The notes: generated by a model not told the origin, from the letters alone. Numbered from the stretch's first letter, positions 1-10,100 are shown. The stretch is DNA of 64,000 bases from Chloroflexota bacterium (GCA_016234495.1 JACRBI010000043.1:124001-188000), one strand, 5' to 3'. A program made the numbers and translations.

Positions 1-684
1 ACATCCATCACCGCCACTGCCGCTTCGTGGACGGAAACTCCTACTCTGACGCCCACACCAACCGTCACGCTCACCCCGACAGTCACATCCACACCCACGA
101 TCACATTTACCCCGACTGTCACGGCCACCCCGACCTTTGCCTTCCCGGCCGTCACCGTCAACAAGCAGGCGCATTGCCGCTATGGGCCTGCCGTCGCCTA
201 CCTCCACGCCGCTGACTTATTCGCCGGTGACGTTGGCACCGTGCGCGGACGGGCTGTTTACAGCAACTGGCTGTTCATCAAATTCGACAAGTTGAATTAT
301 TTCTGCTGGGTCGCGCCTTCGATTGTGGATGTGACCGGCGACATTGGCAATATCAACAAGATCACGCCCGACCTGCAATCCATTGGCAGTAATCAATACG
401 GTCCGCCGCATAACGTGGCCGCCATTCGCAATGGCGATGAAGTCACCATCAGTTGGGATCAAATGAAAATGACCAAGGACAAGGATCGCGGCTACTTTAT
501 CGAAGCATTTGTTTGCCAGGATACCTATTTGCTGTGGTGGACTTTTTCATACCCCGATCAATTCACCACGAGTTACACGGTTCGGGACGAAGCCGGTTGT
601 GCCGCGCCTTCGTATGGCCAGCTGTACACGGTTGAAAAACATGGCTATTCACAGCCCGTGGACATCCCCTGGCCTGCGCCATAA
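1..684 (+). CDS. 3' end of exported protein with Thr/Pro linker (partial)
   Basis: Open in frame from the first base, so the start lies upstream of the window. Roughly the first 45 residues are a low-complexity TPT/TVT linker, followed by a globular C-terminal part of about 180 residues with several Trp, Tyr and Cys residues (Cys in CRYGP, FCWV, FVCQ and EAGCA). TPT linkers of this type join signal peptides or membrane anchors to extracellular domains in Chloroflexota, so cell-surface location is inferred. I do not recognise the globular domain with confidence; it may be SH3-like. A strong intrinsic terminator follows the stop codon. Confidence 0.75.
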   Translation, partial: TSITATAASWTETPTLTPTPTVTLTPTVTSTPTITFTPTVTATPTFAFPAVTVNKQAHCRYGPAVAYLHAADLFAGDVGTVRGRAVYSNWLFIKFDKLNYFCWVAPSIVDVTGDIGNINKITPDLQSIGSNQYGPPHNVAAIRNGDEVTISWDQMKMTKDKDRGYFIEAFVCQDTYLLWWTFSYPDQFTTSYTVRDEAGCAAPSYGQLYTVEKHGYSQPVDIPWPAP

Positions 685-710
685 CAGGCAACGACATCAG
701 AACCTACGAA

Positions 711-740
711 AAAACGCCCTGACAAAAAGGGCGTTTTGAT
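711..740 (+). terminator. Intrinsic terminator after the exported protein
   Basis: Perfect 10-bp stem AAAACGCCCT/AGGGCGTTTT with a 7-nt loop, 26 bp after the stop codon. The stem carries its own A- and T-rich edges, so it could also work for the pentapeptide gene arriving from the other strand. Confidence 0.85.
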
Positions 741-771
741 TCTTTGGATGAAGCAATTTAACAACGATATT

Positions 772-1170
772 TCACGGTATCAGATTTGCGCCAGAACCGT
801 TCGGCTTGTAACCTTTCGGCCATCTTGTGTCTTGAGTATAAACAGCCTGATTCAGATTGGCTCCGTCGAGGTTGAAAGCCCCAGTCAAGTCTGCCCCGCT
901 GAGGTCGGCGCTGCTCAGGTCGGTTCCGCCCAAATTCGCGCCGTGCAGATTGGCGCCGGTCAAATTGGCCTTGCTCAGGTTCACCCCTCTCAGGTCAGCC
1001 ATGCTTAAATTTGCTTCAATTAGATTCGAGCCGCTCAAGTTGGCTTTAATTAAATTGGCCTTCTCCAGATCAGCCGCGATCAAGTCGGCATTGCTCAAGT
1101 CGGCGCCGACCAGCCAGCGCGGGCCGGGTTGATTTAGAAGTATATAAAGTTCGTTGCTTGTAAACTGCAT
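772..1170 (-). CDS. Pentapeptide repeat protein
   Basis: 132 residues. From about residue 21 to 110 the protein is a run of A(D/N)LXX pentapeptides (ADLSN, ADLIA, ANLIK, ANLSG and so on), which fold into a right-handed quadrilateral beta-helix. The start has a GGAGA-type Shine-Dalgarno. It is the last gene of a minus-strand unit moeA, response regulator, pentapeptide. Such proteins are usually of unknown role; a few mimic DNA and protect gyrase. No signal peptide is seen, so it is probably cytoplasmic. Function is not assigned. Confidence 0.85.
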   Translation of the reverse strand: MQFTSNELYILLNQPGPRWLVGADLSNADLIAADLEKANLIKANLSGSNLIEANLSMADLRGVNLSKANLTGANLHGANLGGTDLSSADLSGADLTGAFNLDGANLNQAVYTQDTRWPKGYKPNGSGANLIP

Positions 1171-1191
1171 GATGTTAATTCTCCGCGGTTT

Positions 1192-1563
1192 TTATGTGGT
1201 GATTATCCCGGCTTTATTCAACGCGTCTTCAAGCGCATCGATGGTGGCAGGTTTGATCAGCATGGCTTGCGCGCCGGCGCTCATCACATGCTGACGTGTT
1301 TCAGGCTGGTCGTCTGATGTGATCACGATCACAGGCACCTTCCTCAAGCGCGGGTCGCGGCGGATGAATGCCAGCACTTCGGTTCCATCGAGGCCGGGCA
1401 TGTTGATGTCGAGGCAGACAAAGCGTGGAATCATTTTTCCTAAAACTGTCATGGCCGGGCTGGAACCATAAGCGACACGCGTGGGCAGATCGAGCAGTTC
1501 CAACATTTGATGCAGGGCGTCTGCGGTCTGGCGGTTATCGTCGATGATCAAACCATCTTCCAT
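1192..1563 (-). CDS. Single-domain response regulator (CheY-like)
   Basis: 123-residue receiver domain without an output domain. The acidic pair D8/D9, phosphoacceptor D52 (in CLDINMPG), T82 and K104 are all present, so it should be phosphorylatable. The stop codon of moeA directly abuts the ATG, and the Shine-Dalgarno GGAGG lies inside the last codons of moeA, which implies translational coupling. The cognate kinase is not adjacent; the large hybrid kinase at 34.8-38.5 kb has its own receivers. Confidence 0.92.
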   Translation of the reverse strand: MEDGLIIDDNRQTADALHQMLELLDLPTRVAYGSSPAMTVLGKMIPRFVCLDINMPGLDGTEVLAFIRRDPRLRKVPVIVITSDDQPETRQHVMSAGAQAMLIKPATIDALEDALNKAGIITT

Positions 1564-3600
1564 TTAATCCTCCAAAATCAGCGTGCCCATCACAGACACG
1601 TCGTAACCCATCAGGTTGGATACTGCGTCTCGAAATGCCGAATCAGCCAGCAGGTCGAAGAGAGGCGCGAGCAGGGTATCATCCGTAAAAATTTTTGGAA
1701 TCACCAGATCATAACGTTCCTGAAAAAGCGGGATGAAATCCAAATCCAAGGCCTGCGCGGCGGCGGCAATTCCAAGCCCGCAGTCGGCGCGTCCAGATGC
1801 GATGGCGGCGGCGACTCCGAGATGGGTATATTCTTCACGAGTATAGCCGATTATGGAATCGGCAGACATTGCCAACGCGTTGAGATGATAATCGAGCAGG
1901 ACGCGCGTGCCTGCCCCGCGCTGTCGGTTCACAAACTGGACCTGCGGCCTGCTGAGGTCTCCCAAACTTTTGATTCCCTTTGGGTTTCCCTGCTTAACCA
2001 AAAGCCCCTGGTCACGCCCAACAAGAGAGATAACTTTTACGGGAATGTCCGGCATGTACTGGCGGATGTATGAAATGTTGTACTCGCCTGTTGCAGGGTC
2101 AAGCAGATGCGAGCCGGCCAGATGAGCCTCGCCGCGCCGCAGCGCGATCAGCCCGCCCTGCGAACCGACATTCGCGGAAGCAAAACGGCGATCATGCTCC
2201 GCGAGAAATTGCGCGAGCAAGTCAAGCGTGAGGTCGTGCGAGCCGATGCAAAAAATCGTTTTTTCGATTTCTGCTTTACTGCGATACAAATGAACTTTGA
2301 CTTGTTCGCCGGCATCCAGCCCTTGTGTGCCGCTTGGGATTAAAGCAAGTCCATCGGCTTGCACCAGCGAAGTGATGACTCCCGCTCCGCGTGACAGCGG
2401 CGCGGCGAGAAGTTTATCGCCAACCTTGCCGACAGCCACCCGCACAAAATCATCGTCACCCGCGGGCGAGACGATTTTGCGCGTGAGTGTGGCTGTCTCT
2501 GTCGGAAGTTGATTCGGCCTGCGTCCCAGCCATTTGGCGATGAGGGACTCGACGAAGATATCCACTGTCAGCGCGGCAGAGACCGGGTAACCGGGAACGC
2601 CAATGATAGGAATTAGGAATGAGGGATGAGGAATTAAGTTGCCTGCCTCCTCATTCCTAATCCCTAATTCCTTTTTTACCATTCCCAAAATTACCGGGTG
2701 CCCCGGTCTTACCGCCACTCCATGAACCAACAACGTGCCGAGTTTTTCAACCACCTTCGCAGAAAAATCTTCCGCTCCAGCGGAGGAGCCTGCGTTCAAC
2801 AAAATAAGATCGTGCGTTTGCGCTGCTTCCCGCACGCGCTCACAGATTAAATAAAAGTCATCTTTGGTGATCGGATACCGAGTCGGCTCGGCGCCCATCG
2901 CCTTGACCTGCGCCGCCATCACCAGCGAATTGTATTCGAGGATGTCGCCGGATTTAAGTTTGCTACCAATCGGGACAAGTTCAGTCCCAGTCGGCAGAAT
3001 TGCAATTTTCGGTTTCCGGGCAACTTTTATTTCCTGATGACCTGAAGCCGCGATGGCGCCCAAGTCCGCGGGGCGCAGGGTGTGACCTGTCGGCAAGACC
3101 AACTGCGTGGCGACAATATCCTCTCCCAGCGGGCGGACATGACTCCACGGCGCAACTGCGGCGCGTATCCTGACCGAGGACGGTTGACGAATGGCTGAGG
3201 TGATTTCGCCATTTTCATCCAGCGATTCAACATTCTCGATCGGGATGACGGCATTCGCCCAATCCGGCAGCGGGTCGCCGGTGTCTACATATTTAGTAAT
3301 TGGTGATTGGTGATTGGGAATTGGCGATTTTTCACCCGTCACAAATAACTGTATCGGAGAGGAAGGCTGTGCGCCGTTTGTATTTTCCGCAACGACTGCG
3401 AACCCGTCCATGGCCGAGGCGTGATAATGCGGCGACGAAACTTTCGCCCATATTGGTTCGGCAGTGACCCGTCCCAGCGCGTTTTCATCGAGCGGAATCG
3501 ATTCAACGCCAAGCACGCGCCAAAGGCCAGCCTCCTGCAAGGCTTCGCGCAAACGTGACCGCGCCTGATAAAGCGGGATATCGTGAAGGTAGACGGACAT
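1564..3600 (-). CDS. moeA: MoeA-type molybdopterin molybdenumtransferase fused to a PBP-like domain
   Basis: 678 residues. Residues 1 to about 440 are MoeA, which inserts molybdate (or tungstate) into adenylylated molybdopterin: SAMDGFAV near residue 65, the GSSAG loop near 270, VRPGHPV and GVPGYPVSA. The remaining 230 residues are a periplasmic-binding-protein-like domain (PBP_like/LysR-substrate type; SHLLDPATGEYN, GAGTRVLLD), a known fusion thought to sense or bind molybdate. The product would serve the molybdo-formate dehydrogenase at 15.8-18.1 kb. Two segments look like inserted repeats: residues about 90-102 (NHQSPIT) and about 310-331. Start ATG is 3 bp after the stop of the upstream gene, so it is probably cotranscribed. 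Confidence 0.92.
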   Translation of the reverse strand: MSVYLHDIPLYQARSRLREALQEAGLWRVLGVESIPLDENALGRVTAEPIWAKVSSPHYHASAMDGFAVVAENTNGAQPSSPIQLFVTGEKSPIPNHQSPITKYVDTGDPLPDWANAVIPIENVESLDENGEITSAIRQPSSVRIRAAVAPWSHVRPLGEDIVATQLVLPTGHTLRPADLGAIAASGHQEIKVARKPKIAILPTGTELVPIGSKLKSGDILEYNSLVMAAQVKAMGAEPTRYPITKDDFYLICERVREAAQTHDLILLNAGSSAGAEDFSAKVVEKLGTLLVHGVAVRPGHPVILGMVKKELGIRNEEAGNLIPHPSFLIPIIGVPGYPVSAALTVDIFVESLIAKWLGRRPNQLPTETATLTRKIVSPAGDDDFVRVAVGKVGDKLLAAPLSRGAGVITSLVQADGLALIPSGTQGLDAGEQVKVHLYRSKAEIEKTIFCIGSHDLTLDLLAQFLAEHDRRFASANVGSQGGLIALRRGEAHLAGSHLLDPATGEYNISYIRQYMPDIPVKVISLVGRDQGLLVKQGNPKGIKSLGDLSRPQVQFVNRQRGAGTRVLLDYHLNALAMSADSIIGYTREEYTHLGVAAAIASGRADCGLGIAAAAQALDLDFIPLFQERYDLVIPKIFTDDTLLAPLFDLLADSAFRDAVSNLMGYDVSVMGTLILED
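2609..2672. repeat. In-frame palindromic repeat inside moeA (AATTAGGA family)
   Basis: Imperfect inverted repeat built from words such as GGAATTAGG and AATGAGG on one arm and CCTCATTCC and CCTAATTCC on the other. It encodes residues of about 310-331 of MoeA, between the VRPGHPV and GVPGYPVSA motifs, which are normally close together, so it behaves as an inserted, in-frame element. Confidence 0.7.
3290..3328. repeat. In-frame GATTGGTGATTGG repeat inside moeA
   Basis: Tandem words TTGGTGATTGG and GATTGGGAATTGG coding for PNHQSPIT (residues about 90-102) in the N-terminal part of MoeA. This word family is common between genes in many bacteria; here it stays in frame. Confidence 0.65.
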
Positions 3601-3603
3601 AAA

Positions 3604-4062
3604 TTAAGTAATCTCAAAATTCTGGTTCAGGGTTAACTCAATTTCTGATTTCACATTCCTAAATGCTTCTTCAAAACTACTTTCCTTCGGGCAGTCAAAT
3701 AATTTATAGTCGAAAGGAAAACTTCCTTTCATTTTTTCTGCATAAAATGAAGCCAACTTCCTTCGTGACTCATAAGAATTAAAAGCAGGCGTATAAATAT
3801 GAAAAAGGATAATCTTGGAATATTTTGGATACTCATCATGCAAAAACCAATATTTCCCTACATTAGTATCGGGATGTGTTTGTCCAGCCTCTACTTCAAC
3901 TGCAAACAATATCTTTCCATCAGTAAGCATTCCGTCGCTTCGAAAGCCACTAGTCGGAAATCCAACTATTGCCTGATAAGAATTGCGAAATTGGATCTTT
4001 TCAGAAGAAAAGCTAATTAGCCAATCTATTATTCTCTTTTCAAGATCAAACCAAGAATCCAT
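3604..4062 (-). CDS. Hypothetical protein, possible PD-(D/E)XK nuclease fold
   Basis: 152 residues, no confident family. The core SDGMLTDGKILFAVEVEAGQ (D43, then E56-x-E58) resembles the D...(D/E)-x-(K/E) metal site of PD-(D/E)XK nucleases, preceded by an acidic N-terminal helix and followed by an HIYTPAF strand. The coding sequence looks more AT-rich than its neighbours, suggesting acquisition by transfer. Shine-Dalgarno AAGGA lies 10 nt before ATG. It sits 3 bp upstream of moeA and is probably cotranscribed. Without the canonical Lys, catalytic activity is uncertain. Confidence 0.6.
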   Translation of the reverse strand: MDSWFDLEKRIIDWLISFSSEKIQFRNSYQAIVGFPTSGFRSDGMLTDGKILFAVEVEAGQTHPDTNVGKYWFLHDEYPKYSKIILFHIYTPAFNSYESRRKLASFYAEKMKGSFPFDYKLFDCPKESSFEEAFRNVKSEIELTLNQNFEIT

Positions 4063-4089
4063 TATTCTTGCATCCTTTTATCTTAAGAA

Positions 4090-5427
4090 TCACCTAACTC
4101 CATCCATCGCGGCGCCAAGGCGTTTGATAATCTCATCCACCTCATCTTCGGTGATGGAAATTGGGGGCGAGAAGGCGAGCGTATTTCCAAGCGGACGAGT
4201 CCGCAGACCGTGTTCCTGTGCGGCTTTGAAGATCTTCATGGTCGTTGCGGGGTCGGCAATTCTGGCATCTTTGTCCGAGACGATCTCAACGCCGTACACC
4301 AGGCCAAGTCCGCGCACATCACCGACGAAGGAAAATTCTTTCAGCGAGTTCAAGCCGTCAAACAGGAGCTTGCCCATCTCACGCGCGCGCTTCGGATAAT
4401 CTTCGCGTTCCATGATTTCGATGTTCTTGAGTCCAACCGCGCAAGCCATTGCATGACCTGAGTATGTGTAGCCTGTCATCCATGCTTCGGTGTCGGCAGC
4501 GGATTCCATCGTCTCGCGAATCGCGTCCGAGATTTGCATCCCGCCTAGCGGGGCGTATCCACTCGTTACGGCTTTTGCGAAGCACAAAATGTCGGGTTTG
4601 ACATTCCAATGCTTAAGCGCAAACCACTCACCCGTCCGCCCGAAGCCGGTAATGATCTCATCCGCGATGAAAAGCACTTCATACTTGTCACAGATCGCGC
4701 GCACGAGCGGAAAATAATCAGCGGGGGGAACGATCACGCCGCCCACGCCCATCACAGGTTCAGCGATGAACGCCGCGACAGTATCCTGCCCTTCGCGCAG
4801 AATCGCTTCTTCCAAAGCACGTGCCGCAGCCTGCCCGATAGTCTCGCCGGGTTTGATATCGCCATCATAACGATATGGGTTGGGCGCGGGGATGTGAACA
4901 AATCCATCCACTGCGGGGCCGAACATGGTTTTGTATTTTTCAAGCCCGGTTGCGAACGTGGCCGCGAGCGTGATGCCGTGATACGCTCCGCTGCGAGCAA
5001 TGACCTTGTACTTGCCCGGCTTGCCTTTGCGCTTCCAGTAATAACGCGCAGTCTTGAACGCGGAGTCATTTGCCTCCGAGCCGCCGGAAGTGAAGAAGGT
5101 GGTGTTCAATCCTTCGTAGGCAAAGCCCGCAAGTTTATCGGCCAGTTGAATGGACGGAAGATTCGTCATGCCGGCAAAATTGGACGTGAACGCAAGTTGC
5201 TTCATCTGGTCATAGGCTGCCTTCGCCAGTTCTTCATTGCCGTACCCGGCGTTAACATTCCACAACCCGGCCATGCCGTCCAAAATTTTACGGCCATCGG
5301 CAAGATGCAGCCACACACCCTCGCCGCGTTCGATCACCATCGGGTTGGCATGCGACTTCGGGTGATAGGTTGGGTGCAATTGTTTGTAATCTTTCTCGAC
5401 CCATGCTGCGTTATCCAGTTTGCTCAT
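4090..5427 (-). CDS. Class III PLP-dependent aminotransferase
   Basis: 445 residues, full length for the omega-aminotransferase family (fold type I). Motifs: SGGSEAN (115-120), AYHG near 149, the PLP-binding ADEIITGFGRTG with D256, and the Schiff-base lysine K285 in CFAKAVTSGYAPLGG. The N-terminus (HPTYHPKS) is close to putrescine/diamine:pyruvate and beta-alanine:pyruvate enzymes, so a diamine or omega-amino acid is the likely amino donor; the polyamine transporter at 61-64 kb fits but is not linked. Shine-Dalgarno GGAGG is well placed before ATG. Apparently monocistronic, with a repeat-rich region upstream. Confidence 0.88.
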   Translation of the reverse strand: MSKLDNAAWVEKDYKQLHPTYHPKSHANPMVIERGEGVWLHLADGRKILDGMAGLWNVNAGYGNEELAKAAYDQMKQLAFTSNFAGMTNLPSIQLADKLAGFAYEGLNTTFFTSGGSEANDSAFKTARYYWKRKGKPGKYKVIARSGAYHGITLAATFATGLEKYKTMFGPAVDGFVHIPAPNPYRYDGDIKPGETIGQAAARALEEAILREGQDTVAAFIAEPVMGVGGVIVPPADYFPLVRAICDKYEVLFIADEIITGFGRTGEWFALKHWNVKPDILCFAKAVTSGYAPLGGMQISDAIRETMESAADTEAWMTGYTYSGHAMACAVGLKNIEIMEREDYPKRAREMGKLLFDGLNSLKEFSFVGDVRGLGLVYGVEIVSDKDARIADPATTMKIFKAAQEHGLRTRPLGNTLAFSPPISITEDEVDEIIKRLGAAMDGVR

Positions 5428-5469
5428 TTTCTCCTCCAGAAAAATTTATTAATGGGATTTTCCTTTTTG

Positions 5470-5556
5470 TCCGCTAATTTACGCCAATCTCCGCAAATTT
5501 AATAAAATTTTGAGCAGATTAGCGGATTATTTTTGAATCGCAAGATAAATCTTGCG
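5470..5556. repeat. Two intergenic palindromes
   Basis: TCCGCTAAT (5470-5478) pairs with ATTAGCGGA (5518-5526) around CGCAAATTT words, and CGCAAGAT/ATCTTGCG (5539-5556) forms a second tight hairpin. The second partly serves as a hairpin just beyond guaB. The first resembles elements at 24582-24657 and 61205-61260. Confidence 0.6.
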
Positions 5557-5565
5557 GCACTTCGG

Positions 5566-7005
5566 CTATGTCAAAACTTCGACATCATGCGGGCCGGACT
5601 CCTTCAAGCCTGCTCCTGTCATGCGGGTGAAGATCGCCTTCTTTTGGAACTCCTCGATCGAATGCGCGCCGCTATAACTCATACCCGACTGCAATCCGCC
5701 GATCAATTGAGTCAGCACCTCGCGCGCGCGTCCACGATACGGGACGGCTGCTTCAACACCTTCGGCAACATACTCCTCGATCTCTTCCTGAGTCAGGTCA
5801 TTGCCTTCGCGTTTGTTGCGGTTGATGTTCGCCTCACGGGATGCCATGCCACGCGAAGCCTTATAGCGATGACCTTTGCGGGTCATGACCAAGCCCGGGC
5901 TTTCGTCTGTTCCAGCGAGCAGGCTGCCGATCATGGCGGTTTGCGCGCCTGCCGCAATGGCTTTGGCAAGGTCGCCCGGCTGACGAATCCCACCGTCTGC
6001 GATGATGGGAATGCCGGCTGACTCCGCAGCTTTGGCACATTCAATGACCGCCGTCAACTGCGGGACGCCTGAACCAGCCACGATGCGCGTGATGCAGATC
6101 GAACCGGGTCCCACTCCAACCTTGACCGAATCCGCTCCGGCGTCAATCAGCCGCTTTGTGCCTTCGGCAGTTGCCACGTTGCCGCCAATGATCTGCGCCT
6201 CCGGGAAATTCCTGCGGATGTTTTTTATCATTTCAATTTCAAGCAGTGAGTCCCCGTGGGCGATGTCCACCACGATGCAGTCTGCGCCGGCGGCAAGCAC
6301 GGCTTCGACGCGGTGCATTTCCTTGTCGCGCACGCCCACCGCCGCGCCGACAGCCAATCGTCCGCGCGAGTCTTTGGTGGCTTTCGGGAACTGCGTGATC
6401 TTCATGATGTCTTTCAACGTCACCAACCCGGCGACTTTTCCATCACCGTCCACGAGCGGAAGTTTTTCCACACGGTACTCGTGCAGCAGCCTTTCGGCTT
6501 CCTTCAAAGTTGTGCCGGGCGCGCCGCTGTGTACCGGGCGGGTCATCACGTCGGTAACTGACTTGCTGTCATCTTCTTCAAATAACAAGTCTCGCGTTGT
6601 GACGATGCCGACGAGTCGTTCTTCTTTATCCAAAATCAAGATACCGCCTGTGCCGGTTTCATCCACCACGCGCTTCAAGTCGCCGACGGTGTGAGACTCG
6701 GTCATGGTGAACGGCTTGTCCACAATGTAAGACTCAGCCTTCTTAACGCGGTCGATTTGGCGTGCCTGCTCGGCGATGGTCATAAAACGGTGGATCATCC
6801 CGATGCCGCCTTCACGCGCCATGGTGATGGCCATTTCGCTTTCGGTCACCACGTCCATGTTGGCAGATACGATCGGCACATGCAGGGCAATTTTCTTCGT
6901 CAGCAGACTCTTGGTCGAGATCAATCGCCGCGAGTCCACATCCGAATATTGCGGCACGAGCAGCACATCATCATAGGTTAAACCAGTATCTGGCAAAATT
7001 ATCAT
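5566..7005 (-). CDS. guaB: Inosine-5'-monophosphate dehydrogenase
   Basis: 479 residues. IMPDH oxidises IMP to XMP with NAD+, the committed step to GMP. A TIM-barrel half with [10 protein letters not shown] (9-18) is interrupted by tandem CBS domains (about 96-150 and 153-208). Catalytic loop GSICITR carries C304; [14 protein letters not shown] and the flap GMASREAN follow. Shine-Dalgarno GGAGGAG precedes the ATG. Divergent from the kinase gene, sharing a 124-bp promoter region with a TATAAT at 7039-7034 on this strand. Confidence 0.97.
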   Translation of the reverse strand: MIILPDTGLTYDDVLLVPQYSDVDSRRLISTKSLLTKKIALHVPIVSANMDVVTESEMAITMAREGGIGMIHRFMTIAEQARQIDRVKKAESYIVDKPFTMTESHTVGDLKRVVDETGTGGILILDKEERLVGIVTTRDLLFEEDDSKSVTDVMTRPVHSGAPGTTLKEAERLLHEYRVEKLPLVDGDGKVAGLVTLKDIMKITQFPKATKDSRGRLAVGAAVGVRDKEMHRVEAVLAAGADCIVVDIAHGDSLLEIEMIKNIRRNFPEAQIIGGNVATAEGTKRLIDAGADSVKVGVGPGSICITRIVAGSGVPQLTAVIECAKAAESAGIPIIADGGIRQPGDLAKAIAAGAQTAMIGSLLAGTDESPGLVMTRKGHRYKASRGMASREANINRNKREGNDLTQEEIEEYVAEGVEAAVPYRGRAREVLTQLIGGLQSGMSYSGAHSIEEFQKKAIFTRMTGAGLKESGPHDVEVLT

Positions 7006-7033
7006 ATTTGCTCCTCCGGGGTTAATCGCCCGA

Positions 7034-7039
7034 ATTATA
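7034..7039 (-). promoter_or_regulatory. Candidate -10 box for guaB
   Basis: TATAAT on the minus strand, 28 nt before the guaB start. A good -35 box at 17-18 bp is not visible, so this is tentative. Confidence 0.45.
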
Positions 7040-7069
7040 ATGCGTGACTGCGGTTCTTATGTCTTTTGT

Positions 7070-7097
7070 TTGCCTTTTGATTTTTTATATGTATAAT
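7070..7097 (+). promoter_or_regulatory. Candidate promoter of the kinase gene
   Basis: TTGCCT (7070-7075), 16-bp spacer, TATAAT (7092-7097). Transcription would start about 7104, leaving a short leader with the GAAAGGA Shine-Dalgarno. Confidence 0.55.
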
Positions 7098-7129
7098 GAA
7101 ACAACGCTGCTTGAAAGGAACTCCGCCTC

Positions 7130-10100
7130 ATGCTGGGACAAGTGCTGGTCAACCGATACAGAATAGACTCCGAGCTTGGCAAGGGCGGCATGGGGATTGT
7201 TTATCGCGGCTACGACACACTGCTCGACCGTGAAGTGGCGGTCAAACTTATTTCCAGCGCAGGGCTGGGCACGGAGGGGCGCGCCCGTCTCCTAGTCGAG
7301 GCGCGAGCCGCCGCCCGTTTGAATCATCCCAACATTGTCACAATCTACGACGCGGTTGATGACGAACAAACACCCTTCATCGTCATGGAATTGGTGGAAG
7401 GAAAAACCCTGCGCTCCATCCCAAACCCCGGCATCGAGAATTGCATTGAATACGCGCGCCAGATTTGCGCCGCGCTGGCTCACGCTCACAGCAAGGGCAT
7501 CGTCCACCGCGACCTGAAACCAGAGAACGCGATGCTGACCGCGCAAAACCTCGTCAAACTGATGGACTTCGGGCTTGCGCGCAGCGCCGGCGCTCCGCGG
7601 TTTACGGCATCGGGCGTCATTCTGGGCACAGCGGCATACCTCGCGCCGGAACTGATCGAGGATGGCGAACCCAGCCCACAGTCAGATTTGTACGCGCTCG
7701 GCGTCGTGATGTTTGAAATGCTCACGGGCAGTCAGCCATTCAAAGGCGCAGACATCATCCAGTTGATCTATCAACACATCAACGCGCCGATTCCTTCGCC
7801 AAAAGATATCAGGGTGGAAATTCCCGCCGCACTGGATTCGCTCGTGATGCGGCTCTTGAGAAAAGCGCCTGATGAAAGACCCGCATCGGCATCTGACGTT
7901 GAGCTGGCTCTGGCATCCGTGCAGAGTGACCAAAACCGGCACACCCTCGCGGGCGCGGCTGGCAGCGCCGCGATTCACGCCCTGCCGCAGCTGGCTGAAA
8001 AACGCGCCGAAGCCCAAATGAGTTGGGACAGGAAATGGAGAAACAAGGGATATTCGAAATCGTCCCTGCCGGTGCTTGAACCGACCGAACGCCCGTTGAT
8101 CATGTCCAACCGCGAAAAGGAACTCGCGCGCGCGGTTGAGTTCCTGAAAGCCCACCGCCTGCTGCTCGTGAACGGAATGCCCGGCATCGGCAAGAGCACA
8201 TTCGCGCGCGCCCTGCTTGAATTTATGCCGGTCGAATCGCCGCCTCCGTTCTGGTACGACTTCGAACGTCAGCGCAGCAGCGGCAACACACTCGGCGTTC
8301 TGCTCGACCGCATTTCAAGTTACATCGAAAACTGCCTCGGCGGCGAAGTGCGGCATGAGGTGATGGCATTCCGCAACTCGCCGGAAGGACAGGCATCGGC
8401 TTACGAAGTAGACCTGCTGATCGATTACCTGAATTCAGAAACTCCCATCTGGCTGGTCTTCGACAATCTTGAAACCGTCCTTTCGCGCGGCTCAAATCAT
8501 TTTGTAGACGAAGGGCTTGAACTGCTCTTCGAGGGGCTTAAGAGCAACACGCACAACGCGCGGGTCATCATCACCAATCCGTTCGTGCCGGTTTTACACA
8601 ATGAACAATTCCTGCTTGAGTTCGGCACCCAGCCGCTGACCCTGCTCGGGCTGGTTGAATCTGACTCGGTCAAGTTTTTGCGCGCCTTCGGGCTGGAGAA
8701 ATTCCCGGAGGATATGCTGCTCACGCTGGCGCGTCTTTCAGACGGGCATCCGTTCACCCTGAATCATCTCGCGCACTACATTCAGGCACTGGGCGTCGCA
8801 CCTGCCTTCGGCGACCTCCAAAGCGGGCTGGAAGAAACCACCGAGCATTTTAAAGTGTCGCTCCAGCAGCGACTCTCACCGCAGGAATTTGATGCGCTGC
8901 AATCCATCACGATTCTGCACAGGGAGATCACGCTCGAAGGGCTGTGTCAGACTGCGCAGGCTTCACCGGGAATCGTCAAACGGCTGCGAGAGGAAGGCCT
9001 GCTTCAAATCAACGATTCGGGAAAATTCTGGCTGCCGAACATCGTGAAAAGCAGTTTGAAACCCGCCAGCGCCGACGCCACACAGCAGGCGCACCTGCGC
9101 GCGACCAGTTTCTACCGCAATCAACAAATTCCCTCCCCCCGCCAGAGCATTGACGATTACACCAGCATCCTTGAATGGCACCATCATGCCGTTCAGGCCG
9201 GGGATGCCGCCAGCAGTTACGCCGCGCTTTTCACAACCGGGCTGAAAGACCAGCTCATGGCGTGGAACGAATATGGGTTACTCGCTGAATTATGCGAAGC
9301 GACAATTTCAGCAGCCGCCCCGGAACACAGGGGACTTTCCAAATTCGAATGGGCCACGACTCAACACACATTGGGCGTGATGCACTTCCTGCTCGGAAAT
9401 TACCCCCAGAGCATTGCGCTGCTGATCAAGGCGCTCGATTCCGCATCCGCAAGCGAACATCCCGAACTGCGGATTCGGCTGCTGATTGACCTGGCTGAAT
9501 CCTATAGCTCCAACGGCGACATTGTCACCGCAATGGAGATATGCCAGCACGCCATGGAAGCATTATACAAAGTACAAAATGAAGGCTTACTGGCAAAGGC
9601 ATCACAGGTCAGGGGCATTATCAATCGAGGACAGGGGAATAATGAACAGGCGATCATCGACCTTGAAAATTCATTGTTCTTGTACGAACGCATCAACGAT
9701 CAGACTGGGATCTCATACGTCACCGGGGAATTGGGGATCGTTTATTATTATCAGAATCAATTTCCCAAGGCAATCGCCAATTATAGGCGCGCATTAAATC
9801 TATGCAAAGCGCGGCATGATCTGCGTGGAGCGATGATCGGTCACTTCAATGTCGGTGACATTTTGCTTCAAGACGGACAATTTGATCTCGCCGAAAAGGA
9901 ACTCCGCCTGGCATGGGAGATGGCTCGTAAAAGAAAATTGATAAATGCGGAGGTCGCGGCGGGGTTGTATCTGGTGGAAGCCCAGATTGATCTTTCACAT
10001 CTTGACCGGGCAGAGAAGGAACTGAACGAGATAAGCCCGTTAATCCAAAAGCAATCATCGCCCGGCCTTTCCGGTCAGGAGCTTGCCCTGCGCGCGCGGC

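Noticed and set aside
772-1170. Plus-strand reading frames over the pentapeptide gene
   Set aside because: They are mirror frames of a repetitive minus-strand gene, with no Shine-Dalgarno or domain.
4609-5502. Long plus-strand frame opposite the aminotransferase gene
   Set aside because: It is antisense to a clearly conserved enzyme and has no recognisable protein features.
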